The position numbers were made by a program, and so were the translations under genes. A stretch of DNA of 55,715 nt from Pacificibacter marinus. Lineage in GTDB: Bacteria > Pseudomonadota > Alphaproteobacteria > Rhodobacterales > Rhodobacteraceae. Position 1 is the first letter of the stretch; each line of letters begins with the position of its first letter. The DNA is taken from contig NZ_JAHKPU010000009.1 in NCBI RefSeq assembly GCF_018860505.1, positions 1-55,715 on the forward strand, in the 5' to 3' direction. Shown here piece after piece: positions 25,255-33,678 of this stretch. Under the pieces are notes generated by a model. The model made no database searches. It saw only the letters and a program-made list of their open reading frames with translations, and was not told where the DNA came from.

Positions 25255-25845
25255 ATGACGATGTTCTTGCTGCTTTTCACCGCTGCCTTGGCTTATCTTC
25301 TTGGGTCAATCCCTTTTGGCATCGTCATGGCAAAGCTCTTTGGACTGGGGGATCTACGTGCCATCGGGTCGGGAAACATCGGTGCGACGAACGTTCTGCG
25401 CACAGGCAATAAGCTGGCGGCATTTTTCACGCTTTTGGGCGATAGCGGCAAAGGGGCTGCGGCGGTGCTGCTGGCACGGGCACTGATTGGCGAAGAGGGC
25501 GCTGGCACGGCTGCGCTTTTTGCGATGCTCGGGCATCTTTACCCTGTATTTTTAAAATTCAAAGGCGGCAAAGGCGTCGCGACATTCTTAGGCACGCTGT
25601 TGGCCTTGTCATTTCCCGTAGGCTTGGCCGCTTGCGCGACCTGGCTGGTGACGGCTGTGATCTTTCGATACTCAAGCCTGTCCGCACTGGTCGCCGCTTT
25701 GTTTGCACCAATTTACACCATTCTTTTTTATCACCAGCACGGCGCGATTTTAGTGGGTATATTGTCAGCTTTGATATTCTATAAACACCGCGAAAACATT
25801 GCGCGCTTGCGCGCTGGTAACGAGACAAAAATCGGTCAAAAGTAA
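25255..25845 (+). CDS. plsY: Glycerol-3-phosphate acyltransferase PlsY
   Basis: A 196-residue inner-membrane enzyme that acylates glycerol-3-phosphate with acyl phosphate, the first step of phospholipid synthesis. The three PlsY motifs are present: [27 protein letters not shown] and [12 protein letters not shown], along with [12 protein letters not shown]-type membrane segments and a final [10 protein letters not shown]. It follows the dihydroorotase-like gene by 26 nt, a conserved arrangement in the group. Confidence 0.95.
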   Translation: MTMFLLLFTAALAYLLGSIPFGIVMAKLFGLGDLRAIGSGNIGATNVLRTGNKLAAFFTLLGDSGKGAAAVLLARALIGEEGAGTAALFAMLGHLYPVFLKFKGGKGVATFLGTLLALSFPVGLAACATWLVTAVIFRYSSLSALVAALFAPIYTILFYHQHGAILVGILSALIFYKHRENIARLRAGNETKIGQK

Positions 25846-25858
25846 CGAGGAACTTATT

Positions 25859-26242
25859 ATGGATTTTCAAACTGCAGTCAAAACCTGCTTCAATAAATAT
25901 GCGACATTTTCAGGCCGTGCGAGCCGGTCTGAATATTGGTGGTGGACCCTGTTCATCATCGTCGCCAGTATCATTTTGCAAGCGGTGGATTTTGCCATTG
26001 GCTTTGGCGATTGGGGCTTGCTCAGCAACATTTTTAGCCTTGCGACGATTGTTCCATCCATTGCCGTGGCCGCGCGTCGTCTGCACGATGTAAACAAATC
26101 AGGCTGGTGGCAACTGTTAGTGATTGTCCCACTGGTCGGCTGGATCATTTTGCTGATCTGGGTCATCAAAAAAGGCAGCACAGATGTGAATCGTTTCGGT
26201 CCTGCTGTCGTGACTGTCAGCGATTTTGTTTCTGCAGACTAA
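25859..26242 (+). CDS. DUF805 family membrane protein
   Basis: A 127-residue membrane protein with about three to four hydrophobic segments. The family signature is GRASRSEYWWW near the N-terminus, followed by ARRLHDVNKSGWWQLLVIVP and KKGSTDVNRFGP at the C-terminus. Function is unknown for the family. The start at 25859 follows GAGGAAC; the longer frame upstream overlaps plsY. It is the last gene before a strong terminator. Confidence 0.88.
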   Translation: MDFQTAVKTCFNKYATFSGRASRSEYWWWTLFIIVASIILQAVDFAIGFGDWGLLSNIFSLATIVPSIAVAARRLHDVNKSGWWQLLVIVPLVGWIILLIWVIKKGSTDVNRFGPAVVTVSDFVSAD

Positions 26243-26266
26243 ATAAATCACATCGCAAAACACGCA

Positions 26267-26297
26267 AAAGCCCCGCACGTCGTGCGGGGCTTTTTTT
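26267..26297. terminator. Bidirectional terminator between DUF805 gene and gshA
   Basis: AAAAGCCCCGCAC and GTGCGGGGCTTTT form a perfect stem around a minimal loop, flanked by A-runs on one side and T-runs on the other. It can end transcription from both convergent genes. Confidence 0.9.
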
Positions 26298-26316
26298 ATA
26301 ACCGCATCACAGTTGA

Positions 26317-27687
26317 TTAATAAGAATACTCGCCAAAAACACGTGTCGCGTCGCCGTTCCATTCGCCCTCAAATTTGGCGATCAATTCATCTGCTGGCGC
26401 TTGGCCTGAATCCAAGCTGTCTTTGAGAGCATTAAGGAAATGGGTTTCATTGGCAACCAAGCCACCAGCACCTTCGCGCGCACGCGCCACAAGACCCGCT
26501 TCGGAAATCGCTACCGTCTCGCGTGCCAGATCCATCATTTTAACGCCTTGCACTTCGGCTTGCAGACCATCGACGGAGGCTGCAACACGCAGCTCTTCGC
26601 GGAATTCTGGCGTCCAGTCTTTGGCAATATCCCATGAGGCATCCAGCGCGGATTGGTCATACATCATGCCAACCCAGTAAGCTGGCAGCGCACATAAGCG
26701 ACGCCAAGGGCCGCCATCGGCACCACGCATTTCCATGTATTGCTTGATCCGCGCCTCAGGAAAGATCGTTGTCAGGTGATCGGCCCAATCAGACATCGTC
26801 GGCTTTTCACCAGGCAAAGCTGGCAGTTCACCTTTGAGGAAGTCACGGAAGGACATGCCCAGCGCGTTGATATATTTGCCATCACGGTACACAAAGTACA
26901 TGGGCACATCGAGGGCGAAATCGGCATAGCGTTCAAAGCTCATGCCGTCCTCAAACACAAAAGGCAACATGCCGGTGCGACTGTCGTCCAAGTGACGCCA
27001 AATCCGTGAACGCCATGATTTATGGCCATTAAGTTTGCCTTCAAAGAAAGGCGAATTGGCGAAAAGCGCCGTGGCCACGGGCTGCAACGCCAAAGCCACA
27101 CGGAACTTTTGCACCATGTCCGCTTCAGAGGCAAAATCAAGGTTCACCTGAACAGTACAGGTGCGGCGCATCATTTGAGTGCCTGCGGTGCCAACGGTGC
27201 CCATATAGGCGTCCATCAACTTGTAACGCCCTTTGGGCATCAACGGCATGTCGTCATGCGTCCAATGTGGAGCCGCGCCCAGACCAATGAATTTTGCGCC
27301 GATTTCATCAGCCACGGTTTGCACCTCGTGCAGGTGCGTATGCACCTCGCCGCAAGTTTGGTGGATGTTGTCCAAAGGCGCACCAGACAATTCAAGCTGA
27401 CCACCAGGTTCCAAGGACACATTCGCCCCCTCTTTGGTCAAACCAATCAGGTGTTCGCCCTCAAAAACAGGGTTCCATTGATACTTGTCTTGCAGACCTT
27501 CAAGGATCGCTTTGATCGAGCGGTCACCATCATAGGGAATGGGCTTGAGCGTGTCTTTACAGTAGCCGAATTTCTCATGCTCTGTGCCGATCTTCCAATC
27601 TTGCTCGGGCTTACAGCCTTCGGCAAAATAATTGACCAAGTCATCATAGCTTTCGATCAGGCCGCCGCCGGATTGTGGAATGGACAT
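26317..27687 (-). CDS. gshA: Glutamate-cysteine ligase, plant/alphaproteobacterial type
   Basis: Makes gamma-glutamylcysteine, the first step of glutathione synthesis. The 456-residue length and motifs are of the plant-type (GshA/GCL2) group: WKIGTEHEKFGY near the N-terminus, EPGGQLELSGAPLDNIHQTC, the FLGLGAAPHWTHDDMPLMPKGRY-like block and TCTVQVNLDFASEADMVQKF. GGAGACC lies upstream of the ATG. It is third in a run of rsmE, a membrane protein gene and gshA. Confidence 0.94.
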   Translation of the reverse strand: MSIPQSGGGLIESYDDLVNYFAEGCKPEQDWKIGTEHEKFGYCKDTLKPIPYDGDRSIKAILEGLQDKYQWNPVFEGEHLIGLTKEGANVSLEPGGQLELSGAPLDNIHQTCGEVHTHLHEVQTVADEIGAKFIGLGAAPHWTHDDMPLMPKGRYKLMDAYMGTVGTAGTQMMRRTCTVQVNLDFASEADMVQKFRVALALQPVATALFANSPFFEGKLNGHKSWRSRIWRHLDDSRTGMLPFVFEDGMSFERYADFALDVPMYFVYRDGKYINALGMSFRDFLKGELPALPGEKPTMSDWADHLTTIFPEARIKQYMEMRGADGGPWRRLCALPAYWVGMMYDQSALDASWDIAKDWTPEFREELRVAASVDGLQAEVQGVKMMDLARETVAISEAGLVARAREGAGGLVANETHFLNALKDSLDSGQAPADELIAKFEGEWNGDATRVFGEYSY

Positions 27688-27746
27688 ATCGGGTCTCCGG
27701 TGGAGTTAAATAAGGTCTCTACAGTTGTGCGAACCGCCCCGCGAAG

Positions 27747-28256
27747 TCAATGCAGAGCAAGTGTGCGTTTTCGCCATATCACCACTGGCGATTTTGGCGT
27801 TTCCTTGATTTGCCTCAACATGCGTTCGGTTTCGATGCCATCAAGCGAAACAAACACGTCGAACAACTTTTCGGCATCCACCGCATTCAGCGGGATTGTC
27901 AGCGGGATTTGCCCCGAGGCTTCCAATTGCCAATGCGCGATACCTTTACCTGCGGGAATCAAAATCACCGATGTGAGCATTTCAATTTCCACCTGCCCGC
28001 CTGTGTAGGCAGTCAAATAACTGATAATACCCTCATCGATTTCAACAACACCAACCCCCTGCCCGCGCGAGGCAAAGCGGGCGCGCTGAAACGCGGCAAA
28101 GGCCAGAAATATACAAATAAGCGCAAGGCCAATGGCAAGCCAACGCATAAATCCAAAACTCGACATCGCCCACCACAGGCTCAAGACCATCAACCCCAAG
28201 GCAGCGATCACTTCACGCAGGCCCCAGATTTGCTCTCTCACTTCAGGGCGGATCAT
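27747..28256 (-). CDS. Hypothetical two-helix membrane protein
   Basis: A 169-residue protein of unknown function. Two hydrophobic segments (about 14-33 and 39-56) are followed by a soluble cytoplasmic domain (GQGVGVVEIDEGIISYLTAY ... LRQIKETPKSPVVIWRK). The start at 28256 has GGGAG about 7 nt upstream, and the ATG overlaps the rsmE stop (ATGA), so translation is probably coupled. It lies between rsmE and gshA. No known family motif is seen. Confidence 0.75.
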   Translation of the reverse strand: MIRPEVREQIWGLREVIAALGLMVLSLWWAMSSFGFMRWLAIGLALICIFLAFAAFQRARFASRGQGVGVVEIDEGIISYLTAYTGGQVEIEMLTSVILIPAGKGIAHWQLEASGQIPLTIPLNAVDAEKLFDVFVSLDGIETERMLRQIKETPKSPVVIWRKRTLALH

Positions 28257-28978
28257 GACCAATCTCCCAGTTGTTGTTGCCAGACGGTCATCGCCGCCAC
28301 CGCTGCGGTGTCAGCGCGTAAAATACGTGGTCCCAAAGACACAGGATGCGCATAGGGCAAGGCATGTAGTTTTTGCCGCTCCGCATCCGAAAACCCACCC
28401 TCAGGTCCAATCAGAATCGCCCATTTTTCGCCTTGAACAGCCCCCAAAACCTCAGCTATGCCAACAAGTGCCTCGTCGCAGAACATGATCTGTCGCGTCT
28501 CATCCCACTCTGCCAGCAAGCGATCAAGTTTGTGTAAATCGGTCACCTCGGGCACATAGGTCCCCCCGCATTGCTCTGCCGCTTCCAAAGCATGGGCTTG
28601 CAATCGGTCTTGGCGAATGCGTTCAGAATTGGTGAAATCCGTGTTCACAGGGATAATCTTGGCAGCCCCCATTTCAGCGGCTTTTTCAACAATAAAATCC
28701 GTACGGGCCTTTTTGATTGGCGCAAAAATGAGCCACAAATCGGGGGGCATTTGCAAAGGTTTGCTTTGTGCATGACAGATCAAAGCCCCGCCACGTTTGT
28801 TCGCGGTGGTGACCTCGGCCTGATATTCACCATCCACACCGTTGAACAGCGCGACAAATGCACCGATTTGCAACCGCATGACCGCAAAAAGGTAATTAGA
28901 CTGGTCCTTATCGAGGGGAACAGTTTGCCCTTGGGACAAAGGGTGATCTACAAAGAGTCTGACTTTAGCTTGAACCAT
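28253..28978 (-). CDS. rsmE: 16S rRNA (uracil1498-N3)-methyltransferase
   Basis: A 241-residue SPOUT-class enzyme: an N-terminal PUA-like domain (VRLFVDHPLSQGQTVPLDKD) and a C-terminal knotted SAM-binding domain with KKARTDFIVEKAAEMGAAKI, LIGPEGGFSDAE and the final SLGPRILRADTAAVAAM, all typical of RsmE. The start at 28978 is chosen by alignment to the family N-terminus. Only 11 nt separate it from the ubiA start on the other strand, so the two promoters must overlap coding DNA or one start is misplaced. Confidence 0.92.
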   Translation of the reverse strand: MVQAKVRLFVDHPLSQGQTVPLDKDQSNYLFAVMRLQIGAFVALFNGVDGEYQAEVTTANKRGGALICHAQSKPLQMPPDLWLIFAPIKKARTDFIVEKAAEMGAAKIIPVNTDFTNSERIRQDRLQAHALEAAEQCGGTYVPEVTDLHKLDRLLAEWDETRQIMFCDEALVGIAEVLGAVQGEKWAILIGPEGGFSDAERQKLHALPYAHPVSLGPRILRADTAAVAAMTVWQQQLGDWS

Positions 28979-28989
28979 GGACAATACAT

Positions 28990-29970
28990 ATGACCGACAA
29001 AGCCCAAGCACCAGACCCGCAAGACGAAGAAATGTCAGGACAGGTTGCGGACGCCGTCAAAGGCAACTGGGTTGACAGCCGCGCCCCCGCTTGGACACGG
29101 CCCTATTTGCGCCTATCACGCGCGGATCGCCCCATTGGCACATGGCTTTTATTACTACCTTGCTGGTGGGGCGCGCTTTTGGCCGCGTCTATCACAGGGC
29201 AGCTAACGTTGCGTATAGTTTGGGTGTTGATCGGTTGCGCGGCTGGAGCTTGGCTGATGCGCGGTGCCGGATGCACATGGAACGACATCACAGACCGCGA
29301 TTTGGATGCCGCAGTCGCACGGACCAAAAGCCGCCCCATCCCATCGGGGCAAGTCACCACCAAACAAGCCGCCATATGGATGGCACTGCAATGCCTGCTG
29401 TCCTTAGGTATTTTGTTGAGTTTTGGCACACTCGCGATTGTATTGGGGATTGTCTCTTTGATCCCTGTGGCGATTTATCCTTTTGCCAAACGCTTTACGT
29501 GGTGGCCGCAGGTGTTTTTGGGTGTCGCCTTCAACTGGGGCGCTTTGCTGGCCTATGCTGCCGTCGCAGGCGAGTTAACCGCTGCGCCTGTGTTCTTATA
29601 TCTATCTGGTATCGCTTGGACGCTGTTTTACGACACGATCTATGCACATCAAGACAAAGAGGATGACGCCCTGATTGGTATAAAATCCACCGCGCGTCTT
29701 TTTGGCGATAACACGGCTGTTTGGCTTAAACGTTTCATTGTTGTGTCCGTTGTGTTGTTTGCCGGCGCCGTGATCGAAGCACTGATCGATGGATCGATTT
29801 TGTCTATACTGGTGGCGATTGGCGGCGCTTGGGCTATGGGCTGGCACATGACTTGGCAGTTGAGCAGACTTGACATTGACGACCCAGAAAAATGCATGGT
29901 GTTGTTTCGCTCAAACCGTGACACTGGACTGTTGGCTGCGCTGTTTCTTGCCATCTCTGTCTTCCTGTGA
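28990..29970 (+). CDS. ubiA: 4-hydroxybenzoate polyprenyltransferase
   Basis: Integral membrane enzyme that attaches the IspB-made polyprenyl chain to 4-hydroxybenzoate in ubiquinone synthesis. The 326-residue protein has a hydrophilic N-terminus of about 40 residues, then about eight or nine helices. The first aspartate-rich motif is NDITDRDLD (98-106), and the second is in YDTIYAHQDKEDD (about 212-224). No clear ribosome site precedes the ATG at 28990; an internal ATG at residue 15 is an alternative start. Divergent from rsmE. Confidence 0.92.
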   Translation: MTDKAQAPDPQDEEMSGQVADAVKGNWVDSRAPAWTRPYLRLSRADRPIGTWLLLLPCWWGALLAASITGQLTLRIVWVLIGCAAGAWLMRGAGCTWNDITDRDLDAAVARTKSRPIPSGQVTTKQAAIWMALQCLLSLGILLSFGTLAIVLGIVSLIPVAIYPFAKRFTWWPQVFLGVAFNWGALLAYAAVAGELTAAPVFLYLSGIAWTLFYDTIYAHQDKEDDALIGIKSTARLFGDNTAVWLKRFIVVSVVLFAGAVIEALIDGSILSILVAIGGAWAMGWHMTWQLSRLDIDDPEKCMVLFRSNRDTGLLAALFLAISVFL

Positions 29971-30033
29971 TTGCAGCTTAGGCTCAGACGTCCTAAGACA
30001 TTCACCAAATGCGATAAAATCGGACAGCAGCTC

Positions 30034-31926
30034 ATGCGCCTTTCCTCTATACTTCCCATCCTCGGCGCCTTCAGCGGTGCTGCACTCTTGTCCGTCGGGG
30101 CAGCGGCCATTAGTGCGAATGCGATTCAACGCACATCGCAGAAAGCTGTATCCACTCAGCTTGAGCTTGAAGGCTTTGAATGGGTTGACGTTGATGCTGA
30201 TGGCTTGCAGGTCATTTTAACAGGCGATGCACCAAACGAGGCCGCACAACTTGCTGCCCAGCGCACCGCAGGTCATGTGGTCGATGCAGCGCGCATCATG
30301 AATGTGATGACCATTGCAGAGCAGGACGCGACACCCGCTCCGCGCTTTTCCATTGAAATCCTACGCAATGATCAAGGCATTTCCTTGATTGGTTTGGTTC
30401 CAACGGCTTGGGATCGTGAAGAATTTATAGAGACGCTGAAAAAGGCTGGCGGCACCGGTTCTGTTGCAGATTTGTTGGAACATGCCGACTACACAGTGCC
30501 CGAAGATTGGGATGCGGTCATGCAATATGGCGTCGCGGCGATCAAACAATTGCAGCGGTCCAAGATTTCTTTATCCGCAGACCGTATCGACATCACGGCT
30601 TTGGCGGACAGTAAAGAACAACAAGCAAGACTTGAGCGATCCTTGAACGCGAGCGCCCCCAAAGACGTGGAAGCTTTGATCAACATTTCATCCCCACGGC
30701 CAGTGATCACGCCGTTTACAGCGCGCTTCTTGATCGATGAAGATGGCGCCCGCTTTGACGCCTGTACAGCTGAAACCCCCCAAGGCCACGCACGCTTGCT
30801 TGCGGCGGCTAAGGCATTGGGGGTTGAAAATCCAACTTGTGTAGTGGGCTTAGGCGCGCCGACCACAGCATGGGCCAGCGCAGTTGAAACTGGCATGCGT
30901 GCGGTTGAGCAACTTGGCGGCGGCTCTATCACGTTTTCCGACACTGATGTGTCGTTGATCGCGCCCGAAGGTACCAGCACCTCGACGCTTGATCGTGTTG
31001 CTGGTGACTTGGAAGCGACTTTTCCTGATACATTTTCGCTGCATGCCAGCGTGCCGCCAAGCGCGAACAATGAGGCCAGTGACGAACAACCAGAATTCGT
31101 CGTGCTGCGGTCCCCCGAAGGACAAGTGCAATTACGTGGGCGCATCACGACCGAACGCAATCGCATCGCAACCGAGGCTTTGGCCAGCGCAACATTCGGG
31201 TCACAAGCGGTCTATTCCGCGATGCGTGTCGACGACAACCTGCCACGCAACTGGGCCACCCGTGTTATGGCCTCTATTGATGCGCTCGGTCACCTCAACC
31301 AAGGCTCTGTCACCGTCACCGAAGACCTCATCTCTGTGCGCGGTGAAACAGGTGACCCCACCGCCAAAGCAGAAATCACGGGACTTTTGGCGTCTCGATT
31401 GGGCGATTCACAAACCTATGACATCACTGTGAATTACGTTCGAAAACTGGACCCCATTCTCAACCTGCCAACGCCGCAAAAATGTGTTGATGCTGCCAAC
31501 CAAGCCATCTCTAGCGGTAAAATCGAATTCGCACCGGGTTCCACCGATGTTGATGACAGCGCCAGTGACACGCTTGACCGGATCGCAAAGGCACTTAGCG
31601 ACTGTGAAGATATGCAAATGGAAATTGGCGGTCACACTGACAGCCAGGGCGGCGAAGAAATGAACCAGCAACTCAGCCAAGCGCGAGCCAATTCGGTACT
31701 GGACGCCTTGCTGGCGCGCCGCGTCACAGGGGTCAGATTCACCGCCAAAGGCTACGGCGAAATCGAACCGATCGCTGATAATGATACAGCCGAGGGTCGC
31801 GACGCAAACCGTCGGATTTCCTTCAAACTCATAGGCGAGCCTGCGACAGAAGACACGCCAAACGACGACAACACATCACCGGACACCAGCGCCGCACCAG
31901 AGACAAACGAGGAAAACAATGAATAG
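30034..31926 (+). CDS. OmpA-family protein with BON-like domains
   Basis: A 630-residue envelope protein. A signal sequence or anchor (ILPILGAFSGAALLSVGAAA) is followed by repeated BON-like modules (for example LEGFEWVDVDADGLQVILTG and RSPEGQVQLRGRITTERNRI) and a C-terminal OmpA peptidoglycan-binding domain (IEFAPGSTDVDDSASDTLDR, then GHTDSQGGEEMNQQLSQARA). The peptidoglycan-contacting Asp and Arg positions are present in HTDSQG and NRRISF. An acidic Thr/Asn-rich tail ends it. The frame continues upstream to 29971 but the signal supports 30034. It overlaps the next small gene by 8 nt. Confidence 0.85.
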   Translation: MRLSSILPILGAFSGAALLSVGAAAISANAIQRTSQKAVSTQLELEGFEWVDVDADGLQVILTGDAPNEAAQLAAQRTAGHVVDAARIMNVMTIAEQDATPAPRFSIEILRNDQGISLIGLVPTAWDREEFIETLKKAGGTGSVADLLEHADYTVPEDWDAVMQYGVAAIKQLQRSKISLSADRIDITALADSKEQQARLERSLNASAPKDVEALINISSPRPVITPFTARFLIDEDGARFDACTAETPQGHARLLAAAKALGVENPTCVVGLGAPTTAWASAVETGMRAVEQLGGGSITFSDTDVSLIAPEGTSTSTLDRVAGDLEATFPDTFSLHASVPPSANNEASDEQPEFVVLRSPEGQVQLRGRITTERNRIATEALASATFGSQAVYSAMRVDDNLPRNWATRVMASIDALGHLNQGSVTVTEDLISVRGETGDPTAKAEITGLLASRLGDSQTYDITVNYVRKLDPILNLPTPQKCVDAANQAISSGKIEFAPGSTDVDDSASDTLDRIAKALSDCEDMQMEIGGHTDSQGGEEMNQQLSQARANSVLDALLARRVTGVRFTAKGYGEIEPIADNDTAEGRDANRRISFKLIGEPATEDTPNDDNTSPDTSAAPETNEENNE

Positions 31927-32245
31927 AATAGAACTTATCATCGCAACGGCGATCGTTCTTTTCATCGCCTTTTTGATGGGTTGGTTTACGCATTGGGTGA
32001 TCCATCGCTTCGTACGTGTGGGTGACGCCGACATGTCTGACCTCGACACAATGGCGCAGCAATTACATGAAGCCGAAGAACAACGCGACCAAGCCGTGAC
32101 CTATTACCAGCAGCGCGAAGCCGAGATGAGCAATCATCAGACGCAAACCGAAGCAGAGCTACGCGCCGCCATGGAGGGCCTGCGTGAAGCCCGCCATGAG
32201 GCCGAAGAACTACGCGCCTACATTGATCGCAATTCTGCTGAATAG
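31919..32245 (+). CDS. Small membrane-anchored coiled-coil protein
   Basis: A 108-residue protein with one N-terminal membrane helix (ELIIATAIVLFIAFLMGWFT) and a long, charged helical tail (about 45-105, for example EAEEQRDQAVTYYQQREAEM and MEGLREARHEAEELRAYI) predicted to be a coiled coil. I do not recognise a named family. Its start lies inside the last codons of the OmpA/BON gene, so the two are translationally coupled and may act together at the envelope. Confidence 0.75.
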   Translation: MNRIELIIATAIVLFIAFLMGWFTHWVIHRFVRVGDADMSDLDTMAQQLHEAEEQRDQAVTYYQQREAEMSNHQTQTEAELRAAMEGLREARHEAEELRAYIDRNSAE

Positions 32246-32299
32246 AGCCAAGATTGTATCATAGGAAATGTGACAGGGCCGTCAGGTTACGGCTGTGGC

Positions 32300-32743
32300 T
32301 TACCAACGCGTTAAAGCATCTTCGTCACTGTCTTTTGCAGACACCCATTGTGCCACAGTCCCGTCTCGGCTGATTTCTTTTTTCCAAAAAGGCGCGCGGG
32401 ATTTTAGGTAATCCATAAGATACTCGGCGGCCTCAAAGGCCTCGACCCGATGCCGCCCCGCTGTTGCCACCATCATGATTTGCTCACCCACATGCAGCTT
32501 GCCATAGCGGTGAATTACCAAACAATCGGTCAGCGCCCAACGCATTGCTGCCTCATCTGCAATCTTAGCAATCGCCCGTTCGCACATGCCAGGATAGTGT
32601 TCAATTTCGAGGCAATCCAGAACGCCTGTGTCATCGCGAACAAGCCCCGTAAACGTCACCGTGGCGCCAGTGTTGGCCGCTTGCCCAAATCCTGCCAGTT
32701 CTGCCGCAAGATCGAAATCATCAGATTGAACACGAACTTTCAT
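32300..32743 (-). CDS. moaE: Molybdopterin synthase catalytic subunit
   Basis: A 147-residue subunit that adds dithiolene sulfur, delivered by MoaD, to cyclic pyranopterin phosphate. ATVTFTGLVRDDTGVLDCLE, HRYGKLHVGEQIMMVATAG, the AAEYLMDYLKSRAPFWKKE block with the active-site lysines, and the following W of VAQWV are all present. It follows moaD by 3 nt and is the last gene of the uvrC-pgsA-moaD-moaE run. Confidence 0.95.
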   Translation of the reverse strand: MKVRVQSDDFDLAAELAGFGQAANTGATVTFTGLVRDDTGVLDCLEIEHYPGMCERAIAKIADEAAMRWALTDCLVIHRYGKLHVGEQIMMVATAGRHRVEAFEAAEYLMDYLKSRAPFWKKEISRDGTVAQWVSAKDSDEDALTRW

Positions 32744-32746
32744 TGC

Positions 32747-32995
32747 TTATCCGCCTGTCATCGGTGGGAAAAAGGCGACCTCGCGCACGCCAGCCAAAGG
32801 CGCATCAAAGTCAACGAGTTCTTGATCCACAGCCACGCGTAAAGACTCCAAATCCGCAAACGCAAGATCATAGCGCTCTTCGCGGGCTTTCAATTCATTC
32901 ACGAGATCCATCACGGTTTCGGCCGTGGTTTCGATTTGCTCAGACGGTAAGCCGATGCGTTCACGCACCCATGCAAAATAGACAACATCAATCAT
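32747..32995 (-). CDS. moaD: Molybdopterin synthase sulfur carrier subunit
   Basis: An 82-residue ubiquitin-like protein ending in the required Gly-Gly (PPMTGG), which is adenylated by MoeB and thiocarboxylated. The family blocks IDVVYFAWVRERIG, LRVAVDQELVDFDAPL and EVAFFPPMTGG are visible. The start is set at the ATG at 32995, which overlaps the pgsA stop (TGATG); a GTG one codon earlier is possible. Confidence 0.93.
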   Translation of the reverse strand: MIDVVYFAWVRERIGLPSEQIETTAETVMDLVNELKAREERYDLAFADLESLRVAVDQELVDFDAPLAGVREVAFFPPMTGG

Positions 32996-33660
32996 CACGC
33001 ATCCTCAGATAAAAATGGCATGGCTTTGCGCAAATAATCGACTCCCGTGATCACCGTCAAACACGCCGCGATCCACAGTAAAATGATCCCGCCGTTGTAG
33101 GACAAGATCGTTCCATAATAACTGAAACGTAATCCTGTTTCGTCAGATAACTCGCCGGCCATAATGGCATCAATCGTCGCGCCATCCATGCCGAATGAGC
33201 CCATGCCAAGGTAATGCGAAAACACCCCAAAAGAAAACAGCACCGCAATGGCGACCATCTGGGCCGTGGTTTTCCATTTGGCCAATTTTGTCACTTTCAA
33301 CAACCCCGCCGTTTCCCCCAAAAATTCGCGCAATCCAGACACAAATGTCTCGCGCAACAAAATGAAGGCGGCTGGCAAAATGATTAAGGGATTAGGACCA
33401 AAGTTCATCGCCAAAACTGCAATCGCTGTGATCACCATCGCCTTATCAGCAATGGGGTCCAGCATGGTGCCGAACTTGCTCATTTGGTTCCACTTGCGCG
33501 CCAGATAGCCATCGAACCAATCGGTGATGGATGCGCCAGCAAACAGGATCAAAGCCACCCAATCTGAAAAGGGGTGCGGCAAAAAAATAAAGGCGATCGC
33601 GACGGCAGGCGCGCAAAGCAGCCTGAAGACGGTGAGAATATTAGGGATGTTCCATGTCAT
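32995..33660 (-). CDS. pgsA: CDP-diacylglycerol-glycerol-3-phosphate 3-phosphatidyltransferase
   Basis: Membrane enzyme of phosphatidylglycerol synthesis, 221 residues. The CDP-alcohol phosphotransferase motif is complete: DWFDGYLARKWN, then GTMLDPIADK, with the DxxDGxxAR and GxxxDxxxD spacing. The N-terminus NIPNILTVFRLLCAPAVAI is typical of PgsA. It lies 18 nt after uvrC and overlaps moaD. Confidence 0.95.
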   Translation of the reverse strand: MTWNIPNILTVFRLLCAPAVAIAFIFLPHPFSDWVALILFAGASITDWFDGYLARKWNQMSKFGTMLDPIADKAMVITAIAVLAMNFGPNPLIILPAAFILLRETFVSGLREFLGETAGLLKVTKLAKWKTTAQMVAIAVLFSFGVFSHYLGMGSFGMDGATIDAIMAGELSDETGLRFSYYGTILSYNGGIILLWIAACLTVITGVDYLRKAMPFLSEDA

Positions 33661-33678
33661 AAGACTACCTTTACCTGT

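Noticed and set aside
27022-28008. Plus-strand open frame of 328 residues
   Set aside because: It lies antisense to gshA and the membrane protein gene and has composition typical of a shadow frame.
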